Below, piece after piece: positions 1 through 13,159 of a stretch of 64,000 nt of DNA. The translations under genes and the position numbers were made by a program. The notes under the pieces are model-generated. The model was not told the DNA's origin, did not search any database, and saw only the letters and a list, made by a program, of their open reading frames with translations. Origin of the DNA: Okapia johnstoni (Eukaryota > Chordata > Mammalia > Artiodactyla > Giraffidae); contig CM044316.1 of NCBI GenBank assembly GCA_024291935.2, positions 76,586,501 to 76,650,500 on the forward strand. Direction: 5' to 3'. Every line of letters starts with the position of its first letter. The first letter of the stretch is position 1.

Positions 1-237
1 TAAAGAGAATAGTTTAGAGACTACTTAACACCCATCCTTCTGAAACCCTTCCAAAAACTGCAGAGGGAGAAACATTCCCAAACTCATTTTATGAAGCCAC
101 CATCACTCAGATGCCAAAATCAGACAGATACCACAAAATAAAATCACAGGCTAGTATCACTCATGAACATAAATGCAAAAATCCTCCACAAAATACGAGC
201 AAACTGAATTGAACAGTACATTAAAAGGGTCATTCAC

Positions 238-513
238 GAGGGCTTCCTTGGTGGCTCAGTGGTAAAGAATCTACCTGCTAATGCAGGAGACACAGGCTCA
301 ATCCCTGGTCCGAGAAGACCCACATGCTGTGGAGCAACTAAACCCAGGTGCCACAACTATTGAGCCGGTGCTCTAGAGTCCAGGATCCACAACTACTGAG
401 CCCATGTGCCCCAACTACTGAAGGCCACATGCCCTCAGGCCTGTGCTCTGCAACACGAGATGCCACTTGCAACCAGAGAAAAGCCCGTCCAGCAGTGAAG
501 GCTGAGCACAGCC
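238..513 (+). mobile_element. CHR-2-type tRNA-derived SINE
   Basis: It starts GGCTTCCTTGGTGGCTCAGTGG and continues with the characteristic repeated CACAACTACTGAGCCC motif and GAGAAAGCCC-like tail of cetartiodactyl CHR-2 SINEs. Near-identical flanks AAAGGGTCATTCAC (about 224-237) and AAAGGATCATACAC (about 514-527) look like a diverged target-site duplication within the host L1. Confidence 0.8.
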
Positions 514-1490
514 AAAGGATCATACACCATGACCAAGTGGCATTTTTCTTAGGCTACAAGTATTTTTCAATATCTACAAATTAATTAGCGTGATATACCA
601 CATTAACAAAGTGAAGAATAAAATCTATATGATCATCTCAATAGACACAGAAAAAAACCTGACAAAATCCAACACCAATTTATGCTTAATACTCTCCAGA
701 AAGTGCATAAAGAGAACCTACCTCAACATAGTAAAGGCCATATATGACAAGCCCACAGCAATATCATGCTCAATAGTGAAAAGCTAAAAGCATTTCCTCT
801 ATCATCAGAAACAAGACAAGGATGTCCACTCTCAACATTCTTACTCAACACAGTTTTGGAAGTCCTAAGCACAGCAATCAGAGAGGAAAAGGAAAAGGAA
901 TCCAAATTAGAAAAAAAAACTGTCACTGTTGGCAGATGACATTACACTAAACATTAAAAATCCTAAAGATGTTATCATAAAACTACCAGAGCTCATCAGG
1001 GAATTCTGTACAGTTGCAGGATCTAAAATTAATACACAGAAATCTCTTGCATTTCTATATACAAATGAAAGATCAGAAAGAAATATTAAGGAAACAATTC
1101 CATTTTTTGACCATATCAAAAAGAATAAAACACCTATGAATAAATCCACCTGAGGAGGCAGAAGACCTGTACTCTAAAAACTGTAATACTCTGATGAAAG
1201 AAATCGAAGATGACAAAAACAGAAGAAAAGATATACCATATTCCTGATTGGAAGAATCAACACTGTCAAAATAACTATACTACCCAAGGTAATCTACAGA
1301 TTCAATGCAATCCCTATCAAATTACCAATGGAAGTTTTTGTAAATCTAGAACTAAAAAAATCTTAAAATTTGTATGGAAACACAAAAGACCCCGAACAGC
1401 CATACCAATCTCGAGAAAGAAAAACAGAGCTGGAGGAATGAGGCTCCCTGACTTATGACTATACTATTAAGATGTATGGTACTGGCAAAC

Positions 1491-1770
1491 TACTAGAATC
1501 CACCTGCAACGCAGGAGACCCCAGTTCGATTCCTGGGTCGGGAAGATCCATTGGAGAAGGGATAGGCTTTCCACTCCAGTATTCTTGGGCTTCCCTCCTG
1601 GCTCAGCTGCAAAGAATTCCACAATGAGGGAGACCTAGGTTCAATCCCTGGGTTGGGAAGATCCCCTGGAGAAGGGAAAGGCTACCCACTCCAGAATTCT
1701 GGCCTAGAGAATTCCATGGACTGTAAAGTATATGGGGTCACAAAGAGTCGGACACAACTGAGTAACTTTC
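1491..1770 (+). mobile_element. Bov-tA SINE with two tandem heads
   Basis: Two tRNA-derived heads in tandem (about 1491-1588 and about 1589 onward, each with the CAATCCCTGGGT/GGGAAGATCC block) are followed by the BovB-derived tail ending ACACAACTGAGTAACTTTC. A perfect 10-bp duplication, ACTGGCAAAC, flanks it at 1481-1490 and 1771-1780. Confidence 0.9.
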
Positions 1771-2707
1771 ACTGGCAAACCAACAGACACATAGATCAAT
1801 GGAACAGGATAGAAAGCAGAGAAATAAACCCATGCACTTATGGTTAATCTCAACAAAGGAGGCAAGAATATATAATGAAGAAAAGACAGTCTTCAATAAG
1901 TGCTGCTGGGAAAACTGAACAGCTACATATACAAGAATGAAATTAGAACACTCACTAACACCACACACAAAAATAAACTCAAAATGGATTAAAGACCTAA
2001 TGTGAGACCAGAAAATTATAAAACTCTTAGAGGAAAACAAAGGCAGAATACTCTTTGACATGAATCACAACAATATCTTTTTGGATCCACCTCTGAGGGT
2101 AATGAAAATCAACAAATGAGATCTAATTAAACTTAAAAGGTTTTTGCACCGAAAAAGAAATGATAAACAAAACAAAAAGACAACTCTCAAAATGAGAGAA
2201 CTGCAAACAAAGCAACCAACAAGGGATTAATCTCTAAAATATACAAAGAGCTCACGTAGCTCAATATTAAAAAAAAAAAAAGAAAAAAAACCCAATCAAA
2301 AAATGTGCAGAAGATATAATATAGACATTTCTCCTAAGAACATATACAGATGGCCAAAAAGCACATGAAAAGACGCTCTGCATGGCTAATTACTAGAAAA
2401 GTGCAAACCAAAACTACAATGAGGTATTACTTCACACACATCAGAATGGCCATCATCAAAAATTTTACAAACAATCCATGCTAGAGAGGGTGTGGAGAAA
2501 AGGGAACCCTCCTACATTGTAGCTGAGAATCTAAAATGGTACAGACACAATGGAGAACAGTATGGACAGCCTTAAAAAACCAAAACCAGAGCTATCATAC
2601 GATAAACAATCCCACTCCTGGGCACACATCTGGAGAAAACCATACTTCAAAGATACATACACCCCAATGTTCATTGCAGCACTATTTACAACAGTTAAGA
2701 CATGGGA

Positions 2708-3958
2708 CTCATCTCACATGCTAGTAAAGTAATGCTCAAAATTCTCCGAGCCAGGTTTCACCAATACATGAACCGTGAACTTCCAGATGTTCAAGCTGGT
2801 TTTAGAAAAGGCAAAGGAACCAGAGATCAAATTGTCAACATCCTCTGGATCATCGAAAAAGCAAGAGAGTTCCAGAAAAACATCTATTTCTGCTTTATTG
2901 ACTATGCCAAAGCCTTTGACTGTGTGGATCACAATAAACTGGAAAATTCTGAAAGAGATGGGAATACCAGACCACCTGACCTGTCTCTTGAGAAATCTGT
3001 ATGCAGGTCAGGAAGCAACAGTTAGAACTGGACATGGAACAACAGACTGGTTCCAAATAGGAAAAGGAGTACGTCAAGGCTGTATATTGTCACCCTGCTT
3101 GTTTAACTTATATTCAGAGTACATCATGAGAAACGCTGGGCTGGAAGAAACACAAGCTGGAATCAAGATTGCCGAGAGAAATATCAATAACCTCAGATAT
3201 GCAGATACCACCCTTGTGGCAGAAACTGAAGAGGAACTAAAAAGCCTCATGATGAAAGTGAAAGAGGAGAGTGAAAAAGTTGGCTTAAAGCTCAACTTTC
3301 AGAAAACTGAGATCATGGCATCCGGTCCCATCACTTCATGGCAAATAGATGGGAAACAGTGTCAGATTTTATTTTTTTGTGCTCCAAAATCACTGCAGAT
3401 GGTGATTGCAGCCATGAAATTAAAAGATGCTTACTCTTTGGAAGGAAAGTTATGACCAACCTAGATAGTATATTAAAAAGCAGAGACATTACTTTGCCAA
3501 CAAAGGTCCATCTAGTCAAGGCTATGGTTTTTCCAGTAGTCATGTATGGATGTGAGAGTTGGACTATAAAGAAAGCTGAGCACTGAAGAATTGATGCTTT
3601 TGAACTGTGGTGTTGGAGAAGACTCTTGACAGTCCCTTGGACTGCAAGGAGATCCAACCAGTCCATCCTAAAGGAGATCAGTGCTGAATGTTTATTGGAA
3701 GGACTGATGTTGAAGCTGAAACTCCAATACTTTGGCCACCTGATGCGAAGAGCTGACTCATTGGAAAAGACCCTGATGCTGGGAAGGATTGGGGACAGGA
3801 GAAAGGACGACAGAGGATGAGATGGCTGGATGGCATCACCGACTCGATGGACATGAGTTTGGGTAAACTCCGGGAGTTGGTGATGGACAGGGAGGTCTGG
3901 TGTGCTGCTATTCATGGGGTCGCAGAGTCGGACACGACTGAGCGACTGAACTGAACTG
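2708..3958 (+). mobile_element. BovB LINE, 5'-truncated (RT to 3' end)
   Basis: BovB (RTE clade) 3' 1.25 kb. Translations show the RT blocks FIDYAKAFDCVDHNKL and GCILSPCLFNLY, then the C-terminal region ending near SRTRLSD. The element ends with the GACTGAACTGAACTGA tail. The catalytic YADD motif reads YAD-TT after a 3-nt deletion (near 3205), and a frameshift lies near 2938 (CDHNKL.ENSE). A perfect 11-bp duplication AAGACATGGGA flanks it (2697-2707 and 3959-3969). Confidence 0.95.
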
Positions 3959-4046
3959 AAGACATGGGAGCAATCCAAATGTCCATCAACAGAGGAATTT
4001 AAAAAGAATATGTGGTACACATATACAACAGAATATTACTCAGCCA

Positions 4047-4275
4047 TAGCCAGGTGGCTCAGTGGTAAAGAACCAGACTGACAATGCAGGAGACATAAGA
4101 GACATAAGTGATATAAGAGAGGTGGGTTCAATTCCTGGGTCAGGAAGAGCCCCTGGTGAAGAAAATGGCAATCCACTCCAGTATTCTTGCCTGGAAAATC
4201 CCATGGACAGAGGAGCCTGGTGGGCTACAGTCCACATGGTCACAAAAGAGTTGCACATGACTTAGCAACTAAACA
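4047..4275 (+). mobile_element. Bov-tA SINE
   Basis: GGTGGCTCAGTGGTAAAGAA head, box-B-like GGTTCAATTCC, and the CCACTCCAGTATTCTTGCCTGG / CCCATGGACAGAGGAGCCTGG body. A short expansion of GACATAAGAGACATAAGTGA follows the head. It is inserted in the 3' end of the surrounding L1, between ATTACTCAGCCAT and TTTGTAGCAACATG. Confidence 0.88.
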
Positions 4276-4676
4276 AAATACAAATATTCCATTTGTAGCA
4301 ACATGAATGTACCTAAAGATTAACATACTAAGTGAAGTCAGAGAAAGACAAATATCATATGATATCACTTCTATGTGGAATCTAAAAAATTATACAAATA
4401 AACTTATTTACAAAACAGAAACAGACTCACAGATTCGATTAACAAAGGTGAAGGTGGGGGATGAGGGATAAATTAAGTTAGGATTAAAGTATACACACTA
4501 CTGTATGTAGATAAACAACAAGGACCTACTGTGTAACACAGGGAACTCTAGTTAATATGTTGTGACAATCTATATGGGAAAACAATGCGAAAAAGAATAG
4601 GTAAATGTATATGTACAACTAAATCACTTTGCCGAAACACAACACTGTAATCAAATATACTCCAATTGAAAAAAAG

Positions 4677-5820
<1,144 letters not shown>

Positions 5821-5821
5821 G

Positions 5822-6215
5822 GTATGGTGAGTCCTAAACCCAGTACCTCAGAAATGTGAGAAAATAAGGTCTTTGCAGATAAGGTCTTTGCAGTTAAGAT
5901 GAGGTCCTACTGAAGTAGAAGAGGCTTCTAGTCCAATATGACTGGTAGCTTTGTAAGAAGAACATATAAAGAGACAGAGACACAGGGAGAACACTCTGGA
6001 AAGAAGGAGCTAGAGGCTGGAGTTGGCTGCCACAAGCGGAAGAACACCTGGGGTTACCAGAAGCTGAAGAGGAAAGGGTCTAGAAGTTGTAGAGAGCACT
6101 ACTCCACAAACACCTTGGTCTCACACTTCTACCCTCCAGAACTCAAACAATAAATCTCTGCTGTGTTAAGTCACCTAGTGTATGGTATTGTGGGGGGACT
6201 CGGAAACTAACACAG
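5822..6215 (+). repeat. Ancient interspersed repeat (MER/LTR type, unclassified)
   Basis: The order of blocks matches a common old mammalian repeat: AAGGTCTTTGCAG, AAGAGACAGAGACACAG, AGGCTGGAGTTGGCTGCCACAAGC, TCCAGAACTC..ACAATAAATCTCTG, and a terminal GGAAACTAACACAG. There is a short internal duplication of AAGGTCTTTGCAG (around 5868 and 5881). The family name was not determined. The 71-residue open frame inside it is chance. Confidence 0.6.
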
Positions 6216-6239
6216 GTGGGGCTAATTTTATAGAGACAG

Positions 6240-6475
6240 CATGGCATTGAGATTCACAGAAGGACAGCCGAAACCAGATTCCATGAGTTCAAATCCTGGC
6301 TCTGCCACTTACTAGCATTATAGCCTGAGAAGTTATTCAACCTCCCTGTACTTCAGTGTCCTCAGATGTAATGCAAGGATAATAACAGTATCTACCTCAT
6401 GGGGTAGTTGTGAGGATTATATGAGCTAAAAGTTGCCAAATATTGAAAATTAAGCACAGTAAGTACTACTCTGTA
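6240..6475 (+). mobile_element. MIR SINE in CCNH intron 1
   Basis: Core features of MIR: CAAATCCTGGCTCTGCCACTTACTAGC, then CCTCAGATGTAATGCAAGGATAATAACAGT and ATGAGGATTA-like 3' blocks with AAGCACAGTAAGTA. It is nearly full length and moderately diverged. Confidence 0.88.
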
Positions 6476-6939
6476 CAGCACAAAAATAAAGTGATATGAA
6501 GTAAACGAGAATTACAGGTAAAACTGGAAGTTTGTGGCTGACAGACTATAGTCCAAACCTTCTGTGGCCAATTGGTTTGTGCTAACGGTGTGTCACCCCC
6601 CTTCCTCTGCCCTGCCCCATCCAATCAAAACATTTCTTCCCAGAAAGCTCTTTCTAGAACAGAATCTGACAAGATTAATTTCCCATTTAGAATCTTTCTA
6701 AGGTTTCCCATTCTCCATCACAGACTTACTTCCGCTTACAAGTTCCCTGCCTGTGTTCGCCAGCCTTTCAAACACTCTGCTTCCGCCACACACGATCAAG
6801 AGCGTTCCTGCAGAGACCAGCTCTGCGATTTGTGAACTCCTCCTTTGCACCTGTGGCTCTGTCCGCTGGGAAAGTCCTTTCCCCATCTTCGCCACACCAG
6901 CCACTAAGAGAACCCCCCCCTCCCCGGTACATTAGCTGT
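6476..6939. other. CCNH intron 1, proximal part, no recognised feature
   Basis: Transition from AT-rich intron to the CpG island. Only short chance open frames; no repeat family recognised. Confidence 0.5.
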
Positions 6940-7127
6940 CTTCTGCGCCTTAACTATACAGTCCGCCGCTCGACTGAGGGGATGGACGGCCTTGTCCCTC
7001 TCCTTACCACTGTACCTGGCAAGGTGCTCGCTGCTGACTAGATGGATAAACGCACTCTGCGCCGAGGAGGCGGGAGGGAGGTGTGGGGTAAATCCTGGGA
7101 GGGGTGGGGGGAACAGGCAAGAGGTTA

Positions 7128-7570
<443 letters not shown>

Positions 7571-7699
7571 TTTAAAGGAGAAGCGACGAGGAGGGCTGTT
7601 CAAAAGGGAAGTATCAATAGATTTAGGGCTTGTGGAGGCTAACCTGAACAGTTCAACGTGGGACAATCAAAAGTGAAGAAAGGACTTGGGAGGGTACCA

Positions 7700-7797
7700 A
7701 CATTTAAATAGGATGGTTCAAAGGAGGCCTCAGTAAAAAGGTGACATTTTGAGCAAAGTCTTGAAAGAGTTGGGTAGGGCTAACAATTACATGAGGA
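7700..7797 (-). mobile_element. L2 LINE fragment (weak)
   Basis: The phrase AAAAAGGTGACATTTTGAGCAAAGTCTTGAAAGAGTTGGG resembles the L2 antisense block seen again near 27390. It is short and diverged. Confidence 0.4.
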
Positions 7798-7915
7798 TGC
7801 TGCTAAGTCACTTCAGTCGTGTCCGACTCTTAACGACCTCATGGACTGCAGCCTACCAGGCTCCTCCATCCATGGGATTTTCCAGGCAAGACTACTGGAG
7901 TGGGGTGCCACTGCC
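7798..7915 (-). mobile_element. Bov-A SINE monomer
   Basis: Reverse complement of the Bov-A unit: GCTAAGTCACTTCAGTCGTGTCCGACTC, CATGGACTGCAGCCTACCAGGCTCCTCC, ACTGGAGTGGGGTGCCACTGCC. It lies 230 bp upstream of the CCNH CpG island. Confidence 0.88.
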
Positions 7916-8890
7916 TTGAGACTGGGGCAGATCAGATTGAACAGCCAAGATCATAAAGCGGAAGCGTCCCTGGTTCTTTTAAGAAAGTATATCTGGAGCG
8001 GCACCAAATTCTTGGCCTCAGAGAGACTGGAACATGGTTGGAAAACTAGAAGCAGTGCGTGCGTATTGCTCTTTACTGTTCTGACCCTAATGTGTCCCTG
8101 TCTTATTCTTCCTGCAGTAAATACCTAGTTTCTCTAAAACAGAGCACTACTAAAGGAAAAGAAGAAATAGCGTTTTAAAAATATCTTCAATCTAAATTTA
8201 ACTCCCCCCAAATTCAAATACTTTTTCTTTTATGTTTTAGGACTATTGAAAATTAAGATGTAAAGACAATATATTGAGGAGCAAATTCTATAAATCTATG
8301 TTCAATTCAAAATGTCATATTAAATCACTGTATTGAAGGTTTGATACTAATTGTTAGGTGGTGGTGATGATGGCGATGGGAACACAAAAATGGCTATTTC
8401 ACAGTCCTACCTCCCGGTCCTTAGAGTATAGTAGAATGATTATGCATGGACAAATACAGTCCCTTCTTAATGATAATAACCTTGAGTAGGGTCCAGTAGG
8501 GAACTAGGTAATAAGATTTCTTATCCCTGAGTGCTGATACCTGGTACTAGTGTAGGTACTACCCTTCAGTGACTTGAAATCAATGGAAGACTCATAGTTC
8601 ATTCAGCCCCAACTAGCCATTGTTCAGGCCAAAAGGGTTAGCGTCTTTTCTGCTAACTAGGGGTATGTCATCAACATAAAGGTAATTCCTGTGGCTTTTA
8701 AAAAAATCACTGTTAATTCTTCCCAAAACAAATTAATAAAGAGTCGGCCTCTGTTACAACAATGATTGGGAATAATCTGTCACCACCTTATCCTTTTATT
8801 ATACTAATTAATCAAGAGTGAATAGAACAATTATATAAAGTACCATATGGTCATTTCCAACACAATTTTACAGCAATTTAATAAGATGGA
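7916..8890. other. CCNH 5' flank, no recognised feature
   Basis: AT-rich, unique-looking sequence. A (GGT/GAT)-rich short run occurs near 8357-8380. No gene seen. Confidence 0.5.
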
Positions 8891-9911
8891 CTACTAGACT
8901 ACCTTACCTGCTTCCTGAGAAATCTGTATGCAGGTCAGGAAGCAACAGTTAGAACTGGACATGGAACAACATGGAACAACAGACTGGTTCTAAATCAGGA
9001 AAGGAGTACATCAAGGCTGTATACTGTCACCCTGTGCTAATTTAGCTTCTATGCAGAGTACATCATGCAAAATGCCAGGCTAGATGAAACACATGGTAGA
9101 ATCAAGATTTCTGGGAGAAATATCAATAACCTCAGCTATGCAGATGACACCACCCTTATGGCAGAAAGCAAACAAGAACTAAAGAGCCTCTTGATGAAAG
9201 TCAAAGAGAGTGAAAAAGTTGGCTTAAAACTCAACATTCAGAAAACTAAGATTGTGGCATCCAGTCCCATCACTTCATGGCAAATAGATGGGGAAACAAT
9301 GAAAACAGTGAGAGACTTTATTTTTGGGGGGCTCCAAAATCACTGCAGATGGTGACTGCAGCCAGGAAATTAAAAGACACTTGCTCCTTGGAGGAAAAGC
9401 TATGACCAACGTAGATAGCATATTAAAAAGCAGAGACATTACTTCGCCAACAAAAGTTCATCTAGTCAAAGCCATGGTTTTTTCCAGTCATGTATGGATG
9501 TGAGAGTTGGACTGCAAAAAAAGCTGAGCACCGAAGAATTGATGCTTTTGAACTGTGGTGCTGGAGAAGACTCTTGAGAGTCCTTTTGACAGCAAGGAAA
9601 TCAAACCAGTCAATTCTAAAGGAAATTAGTCCTGAATATTCACTGAAAGGGCTGATGCTGAAACTGAAACTCCAATACTTTGGCCACCTGATGTGAAGAA
9701 CTGACTCATTTGAAAAGACCCTGATTCTGGGAAAGATTGAAGGCAGGAAGAGAAGGGGATGACAGAGGATGAGATGGTTGGATGGCATCACCAACTCAAT
9801 GCACATGAGTTTGAGTACGTTCTGGGAGTTGGTGATGGACAGGAAGCCTGGCGTGCTGCAGTCCATGGGGTTGCAAAGAGTCGGACATGACTGAGCGATT
9901 GAACTGAACTG
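8891..9911 (+). mobile_element. BovB LINE, 5'-truncated
   Basis: 3' 1.0 kb of BovB. The RT motif YADDTTLMAE is intact near 9138-9167, within a 96-residue open stretch. The downstream MYGCESWTAKKAEHRRIDAFELW block is in another frame. A small local duplication of CATGGAACAA occurs around 8960-8980. The tail is GAACTGAACTG. A perfect 11-bp target duplication AATAAGATGGA lies at 8880-8890 and 9912-9922. Confidence 0.95.
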
Positions 9912-9999
9912 AATAAGATGGAAAGCTCTCATTTGTGATTCAGTAGACCTAATATTTCAAAGCTCACAATCCCAGTTGTACTACTTGCTACTGAATATT

Positions 10000-10165
10000 C
10001 TTTGAGAGTTACTTCAATCTGTTTTACCCTGAGTTTCATCCTCTGAACAGTGAAGAAAATCAGTGTAGCTAACTCACAAGGTGGTTTTAAGGGATTAAGT
10101 TAGTTACTGCATGTGAAGATTATAGCAGTGTGACTGGCTTCTACAAATTGTTCCATAAATGTTAT
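10000..10165 (+). mobile_element. MIR SINE fragment
   Basis: GAGTTTCATCCTCTGAACAGTGAAGAAAATCA followed by TAACTCACAAGGTGGTTTTAAGG-ATTAAGT and TGCATGTGAAGAT is the 3' half of MIR. It ends near CCATAAATGTTAT. Confidence 0.8.
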
Positions 10166-10664
10166 TTCTTAAATGACACATAGAATAGGTTAATTGGGGA
10201 ATATAACATTTATGTACATTTTTATTTGTTTTTTTATATTGAGCGAAGGCATGCTATAGGTAGATGGGATGTGCTTTGTCAAAGTAGAGTACAAAGTATA
10301 AGATGTATCCAGAGACTAGAAAAAGAGCATAGCTTGGTTGGTTGGAGAATGAGCTAAATTAACTGAGATACGAATTAGTAAGATTAGCAGAGGGTCTTGA
10401 ATGTCAAGCTGAGTAATTTGTATGTAATACAGTCAAAAATTTTGAGTGGGAGAATAAAATGATCAGAGTTGCATAACTTTAATTTGGATATTATTTGTGA
10501 TTGTTTTCATAATGAGGACTTTATAAAGTCCAAATTAAAGTATATTAAAATAGAACAAGGGAGTAAATTCTAATAGTGAGGCCCAAATGTCTACTCATGA
10601 GTAGCTACATCAAATTTAAGAATAGAAGAGTAAATTCCTCACCATGTTCCCAGATGGACAGATA
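10166..10664. other. Intergenic, possibly weak L2 (antisense)
   Basis: Blocks such as GAGGGTCTTGAATGTCAAGCTGAG and GAATAAAATGATCAGAGTTGCAT faintly resemble the antisense L2 pattern, but too weakly to call firmly. Confidence 0.3.

Positions 10665-10714
<50 letters not shown>
10665..10714. repeat. (AT)n microsatellite
   Basis: About 25 uninterrupted AT dinucleotides. Self-complementary, so likely length-polymorphic. Confidence 0.97.
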
Positions 10715-10717
<3 letters not shown>

Positions 10718-10924
10718 GCATACGTATCATATACCATATGTTTACATTTATATAATACATTTTTCTGTGTAATTCTGGAGCATGGCCTGGGAATTTTATA
10801 AAAATCTTAGGTTTTTCTGATAATTAGCATTAGGTTTGGAAGTTTTTGCAATGTAAAGTTTATAGGATTTGGCAAAGGTCTTATAGGTTGGATGGGGTGG
10901 TGGGATGAAAGAGAAGCACCAGCT

Positions 10925-11290
10925 CTAAAGTAGTGACTTTCAAATATGAACAAGCATGACAGTCACCTAGGAGCCTGTTAAAATGCAAACCAGAGATTCC
11001 CACTCAATGGGTCTGCAAGAGAATTCCAGGAATCTGGATGGATTCTTAACAAGAGTTATATTGAGTTTGGCAATTTTTAAATTTTAACGTTCATCATACC
11101 CACTTGGAGAACTTTTAAAAACATAGATTATAGGCCCCAGTCCTCCTCCCTCTCCTTCCACCCTGCCCCCACCCCCACCCCCCTGCCCCCCTGCTCCCTG
11201 TCTTGGGCAGGCGCAAGAATTAGCAAGTCCAACTAGTTCCCAGGAGATGCTGAGAACTTGGATCACACCTAGAGAACTTCCATTCCAGTT
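10925..11290 (+). mobile_element. Two MER5-like hAT DNA transposon remnants in tandem
   Basis: The first copy (about 10925-11060) reads AGTGACTTTCAAATATG ... GTCACCTAGGAGCCTGTTAAAATGCA. The second (about 11070-11290) has CCCACTTGGAGAACTTTTAAAAACATAGATT and then GTTCCCAGGAGATGCTGAGAAC. Both follow the MER5A/B order. A C-rich tract at 11160-11195 is expanded inside the second. Confidence 0.75.
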
Positions 11291-11744
11291 GCTTCAATGT
11301 GATTGATTTTTAAAGCACAAGTGAGGGGAAGAATGACAGTGACATTATCATGGAAAGTCTTTACCTTTTCTGTTAGGTTGATTGAAGGAAATCTTACTAT
11401 TTTTCCAGGTTACCTTTGTGAAAGAAAATAATGGAAGATGCTTTAATCATTTGTTTGCCTTATATTTCTACACATGTACCATGATCACGGTGAAATTTAA
11501 TACCCACTTGAAAAAATACTAATAACCACACTCCCACTAGCTAAAAAATGGTGAAGAAAAATACTATTCTCCCATGATTGGATTAGATATCCTTAGCTAT
11601 GGAATAATAAAAATTATCCTTTGGCTATAGAGTATAAATATCTCTATAGTTATTATTATGTTGGTATAAAATCTAGAATTTAGATGATAGAAATAATTGA
11701 AGGGCTAACTTGTTTTCAAGTCTACTGATGTTCAGTACTCTAAG
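11291..11744. other. Intergenic, no recognised feature
   Basis: AT-rich sequence with no recognisable gene or repeat. Confidence 0.5.
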
Positions 11745-11962
11745 ACATAGTTGGCAAACTATGGCTCACAGACCAAATCCAGCCAGTGTCTTTTTTTGTA
11801 TGCCCTGTAAGCTCAGAATGGTTTTTAAATTTTTTAATGGTTGGAAAAAAAAAAAAAAAAGAAGAACAGTATTTCATGACATGTGAAAATTATATGAAAC
11901 TCAAACTTGGTGTCCATAACTATTATTAATCAAGGTTCTTCTCCAGAGAAGCAGAACTAATA

Positions 11963-12195
11963 GAATGAATGGATTCCTAGGTGGTTCAGTGGTTAAAAAA
12001 GAAAAAAAATCCGCCTGCCAATGTAGGAGATGCAGGAGATGTGGGTTCAATCCCTAGGTCGGGAAAATCCCCTGGAGAAGGAAATGGCAACCCACTCCAG
12101 TATTCTTGCCTGAAAAATCCCATGGATGGAGGATCCGGCAGGCTACGGTTCATAGGGTCCATAAATAGTTGGACACAACTGAGCACCCCACATTC
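11963..12195 (+). mobile_element. Bov-tA SINE
   Basis: Head GGATTCCTAGGTGGTTCAGTGG, GGGTTCAATCCCTAGGTCGGG, body CAACCCACTCCAGTATTCTTGCC, tail GGACACAACTGAGCA. An A-rich insertion (AAAAAAGAAAAAAAA) lies in the head. Confidence 0.9.
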
Positions 12196-12205
12196 TCCAT
12201 GCATA

Positions 12206-12298
12206 TATGTACACACACACTCATATACACCCACACAAATATATATACACACACATATGTATAAATGTGTATGTGTGTGTGTGTGTGTGTGTGTATAT
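12206..12298. repeat. Compound (CA)n / (TG)n microsatellite
   Basis: Imperfect CA/TA tract followed by about 12 TG units (12268-12292), directly after the Bov-tA tail. Confidence 0.95.
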
Positions 12299-12307
12299 CT
12301 TTTGTTG

Positions 12308-12472
12308 TTATTGTTTAGTCACTAAGATGTGTTCAACTCTTTGCAACCCCATGGACTGTAGCCTGCCAGGCTCCTCTGTCTATGGAATTTCCCAGGCAAG
12401 CATACTGGAGTGGGTTGCCACTTCCTTCTTCAGGGGATCTTCCTGACCCAGGGATCTATCAACACCCCAGCT
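12308..12472 (-). mobile_element. Bov-A SINE
   Basis: Antisense unit: GTTTAGTCACTAAGATGTGTTCAACTC, CAACCCCATGGACTGTAGCCTGCC, CATACTGGAGTGGGTTGCCACTTCC, GACCCAGGGATC. Confidence 0.9.
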
Positions 12473-12473
12473 C

Positions 12474-12792
12474 CAAAGTGAAAGTGAAAGTTGCTCAGTC
12501 ACATCCACCTCTTTGTGACCCCATGGACTATACAGTCCATCAAAGTCTCCAGGCCAGAATACTAGAGTGGGTAGCCATTCCCTTCTTCAGTGGATCTTCC
12601 CGACCCAGGGATCAAACCCAGGTCTCCCGCATTGCAGGTGGATTCTTTACCAGCTCAACCACCAGGAAAACCCAAGAGTACTGGAGTGGGTTGCCACTCC
12701 CTTCTCCAGGGGATGTTCCTGACCCAGAAATCGAACCGGGGTCTCCTGCATTGCAGGCAGATTCTTTACCAGCTGAGCTACCAGGGAAGCTC
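12474..12792 (-). mobile_element. Bov-tA SINE with two tandem heads
   Basis: Antisense tail AAAGTGAAAGTTGCTCAGTCAC, then body and two antisense tRNA-derived heads (GATCAAACCCAGGTCTCCCGC and ATCGAACCGGGGTCTCCTGC), ending AGCTACCAGGGAAGC. The long open frames that cross it are SINE translations. Confidence 0.9.
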
Positions 12793-13159
12793 TAAAACAG
12801 TCAGGCAAAGAGAACAAATTCACTTTCACGCCTCCTTTTGTTCCATTCAGGCCTCTACCAGATGGAAAAGTCCTACTCACATTGAGGAGGGCAATCTGCT
12901 TCACTTAGTGTGCAAATTCAAATGTTATCCAGAAACATTCTCACAGACACACCCAGAACAATGTTCAACCAAATACCCAGGAACCCCTGTCCTAGTCAAG
13001 GTGATACATGAAATTAATGGTCACAGTAATAAAGTTTTATTGGAACCCATCCAGGCTTTTTCATTTACATGCTGTCATCTTTGCTGCTTTCATGCTAAGC
13101 AACCGAGTAGCCTGTAAAGCCAAAAATGTTTGTTATCTGACCTTTCACAGAAAAGAATT

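Larger units (their letters stand above)
1..4676 (+). mobile_element. L1 LINE, ORF2 to 3' end, decayed and interrupted four times
   Basis: The element continues past the left edge. Decayed translations match L1 ORF2 reverse transcriptase and C-terminal blocks: [13 protein letters not shown] at about 1030-1075 and [11 protein letters not shown] at about 1365-1395. The typical L1 3' segment (GENHTSKIHTPQ-like, then the AATGGAATATTACTCAGCC type) follows, ending with ACTCCAATTGAAAAAAA near 4676. It is interrupted by a CHR-2 (238-513), a Bov-tA dimer (1491-1770), a BovB (2708-3958) and a Bov-tA (4047-4275). It sits in CCNH intron 2, antisense to the gene. Many stops and frameshifts make it non-coding. 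Confidence 0.9.
11923..13025. repeat. Second ancient repeat nested in the hAT element, itself split by SINEs
   Basis: Left piece GGTTCTTCTCCAGAGAAGCAGAACTAATAGAATGA (about 11934-11967). Right piece about 12793-13025 with ACATTGAGGAGGGCAATCTGCTT, ACAGACACACCCAGAACAATG and CCTAGTCAAGGTGATACATGAAATTAA. These are the two ends of a familiar old mammalian repeat that I could not name. Confidence 0.6.

Noticed and set aside
2775..3455. 226-codon open frame that looks like a gene
   Set aside because: It is BovB RT sequence in a truncated, TSD-flanked LINE insertion, with a frameshift and a damaged YADD motif.
12590..13117. 175-codon open frame
   Set aside because: Translation of an antisense Bov-tA SINE running into an old repeat. 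No protein family and no splice context.
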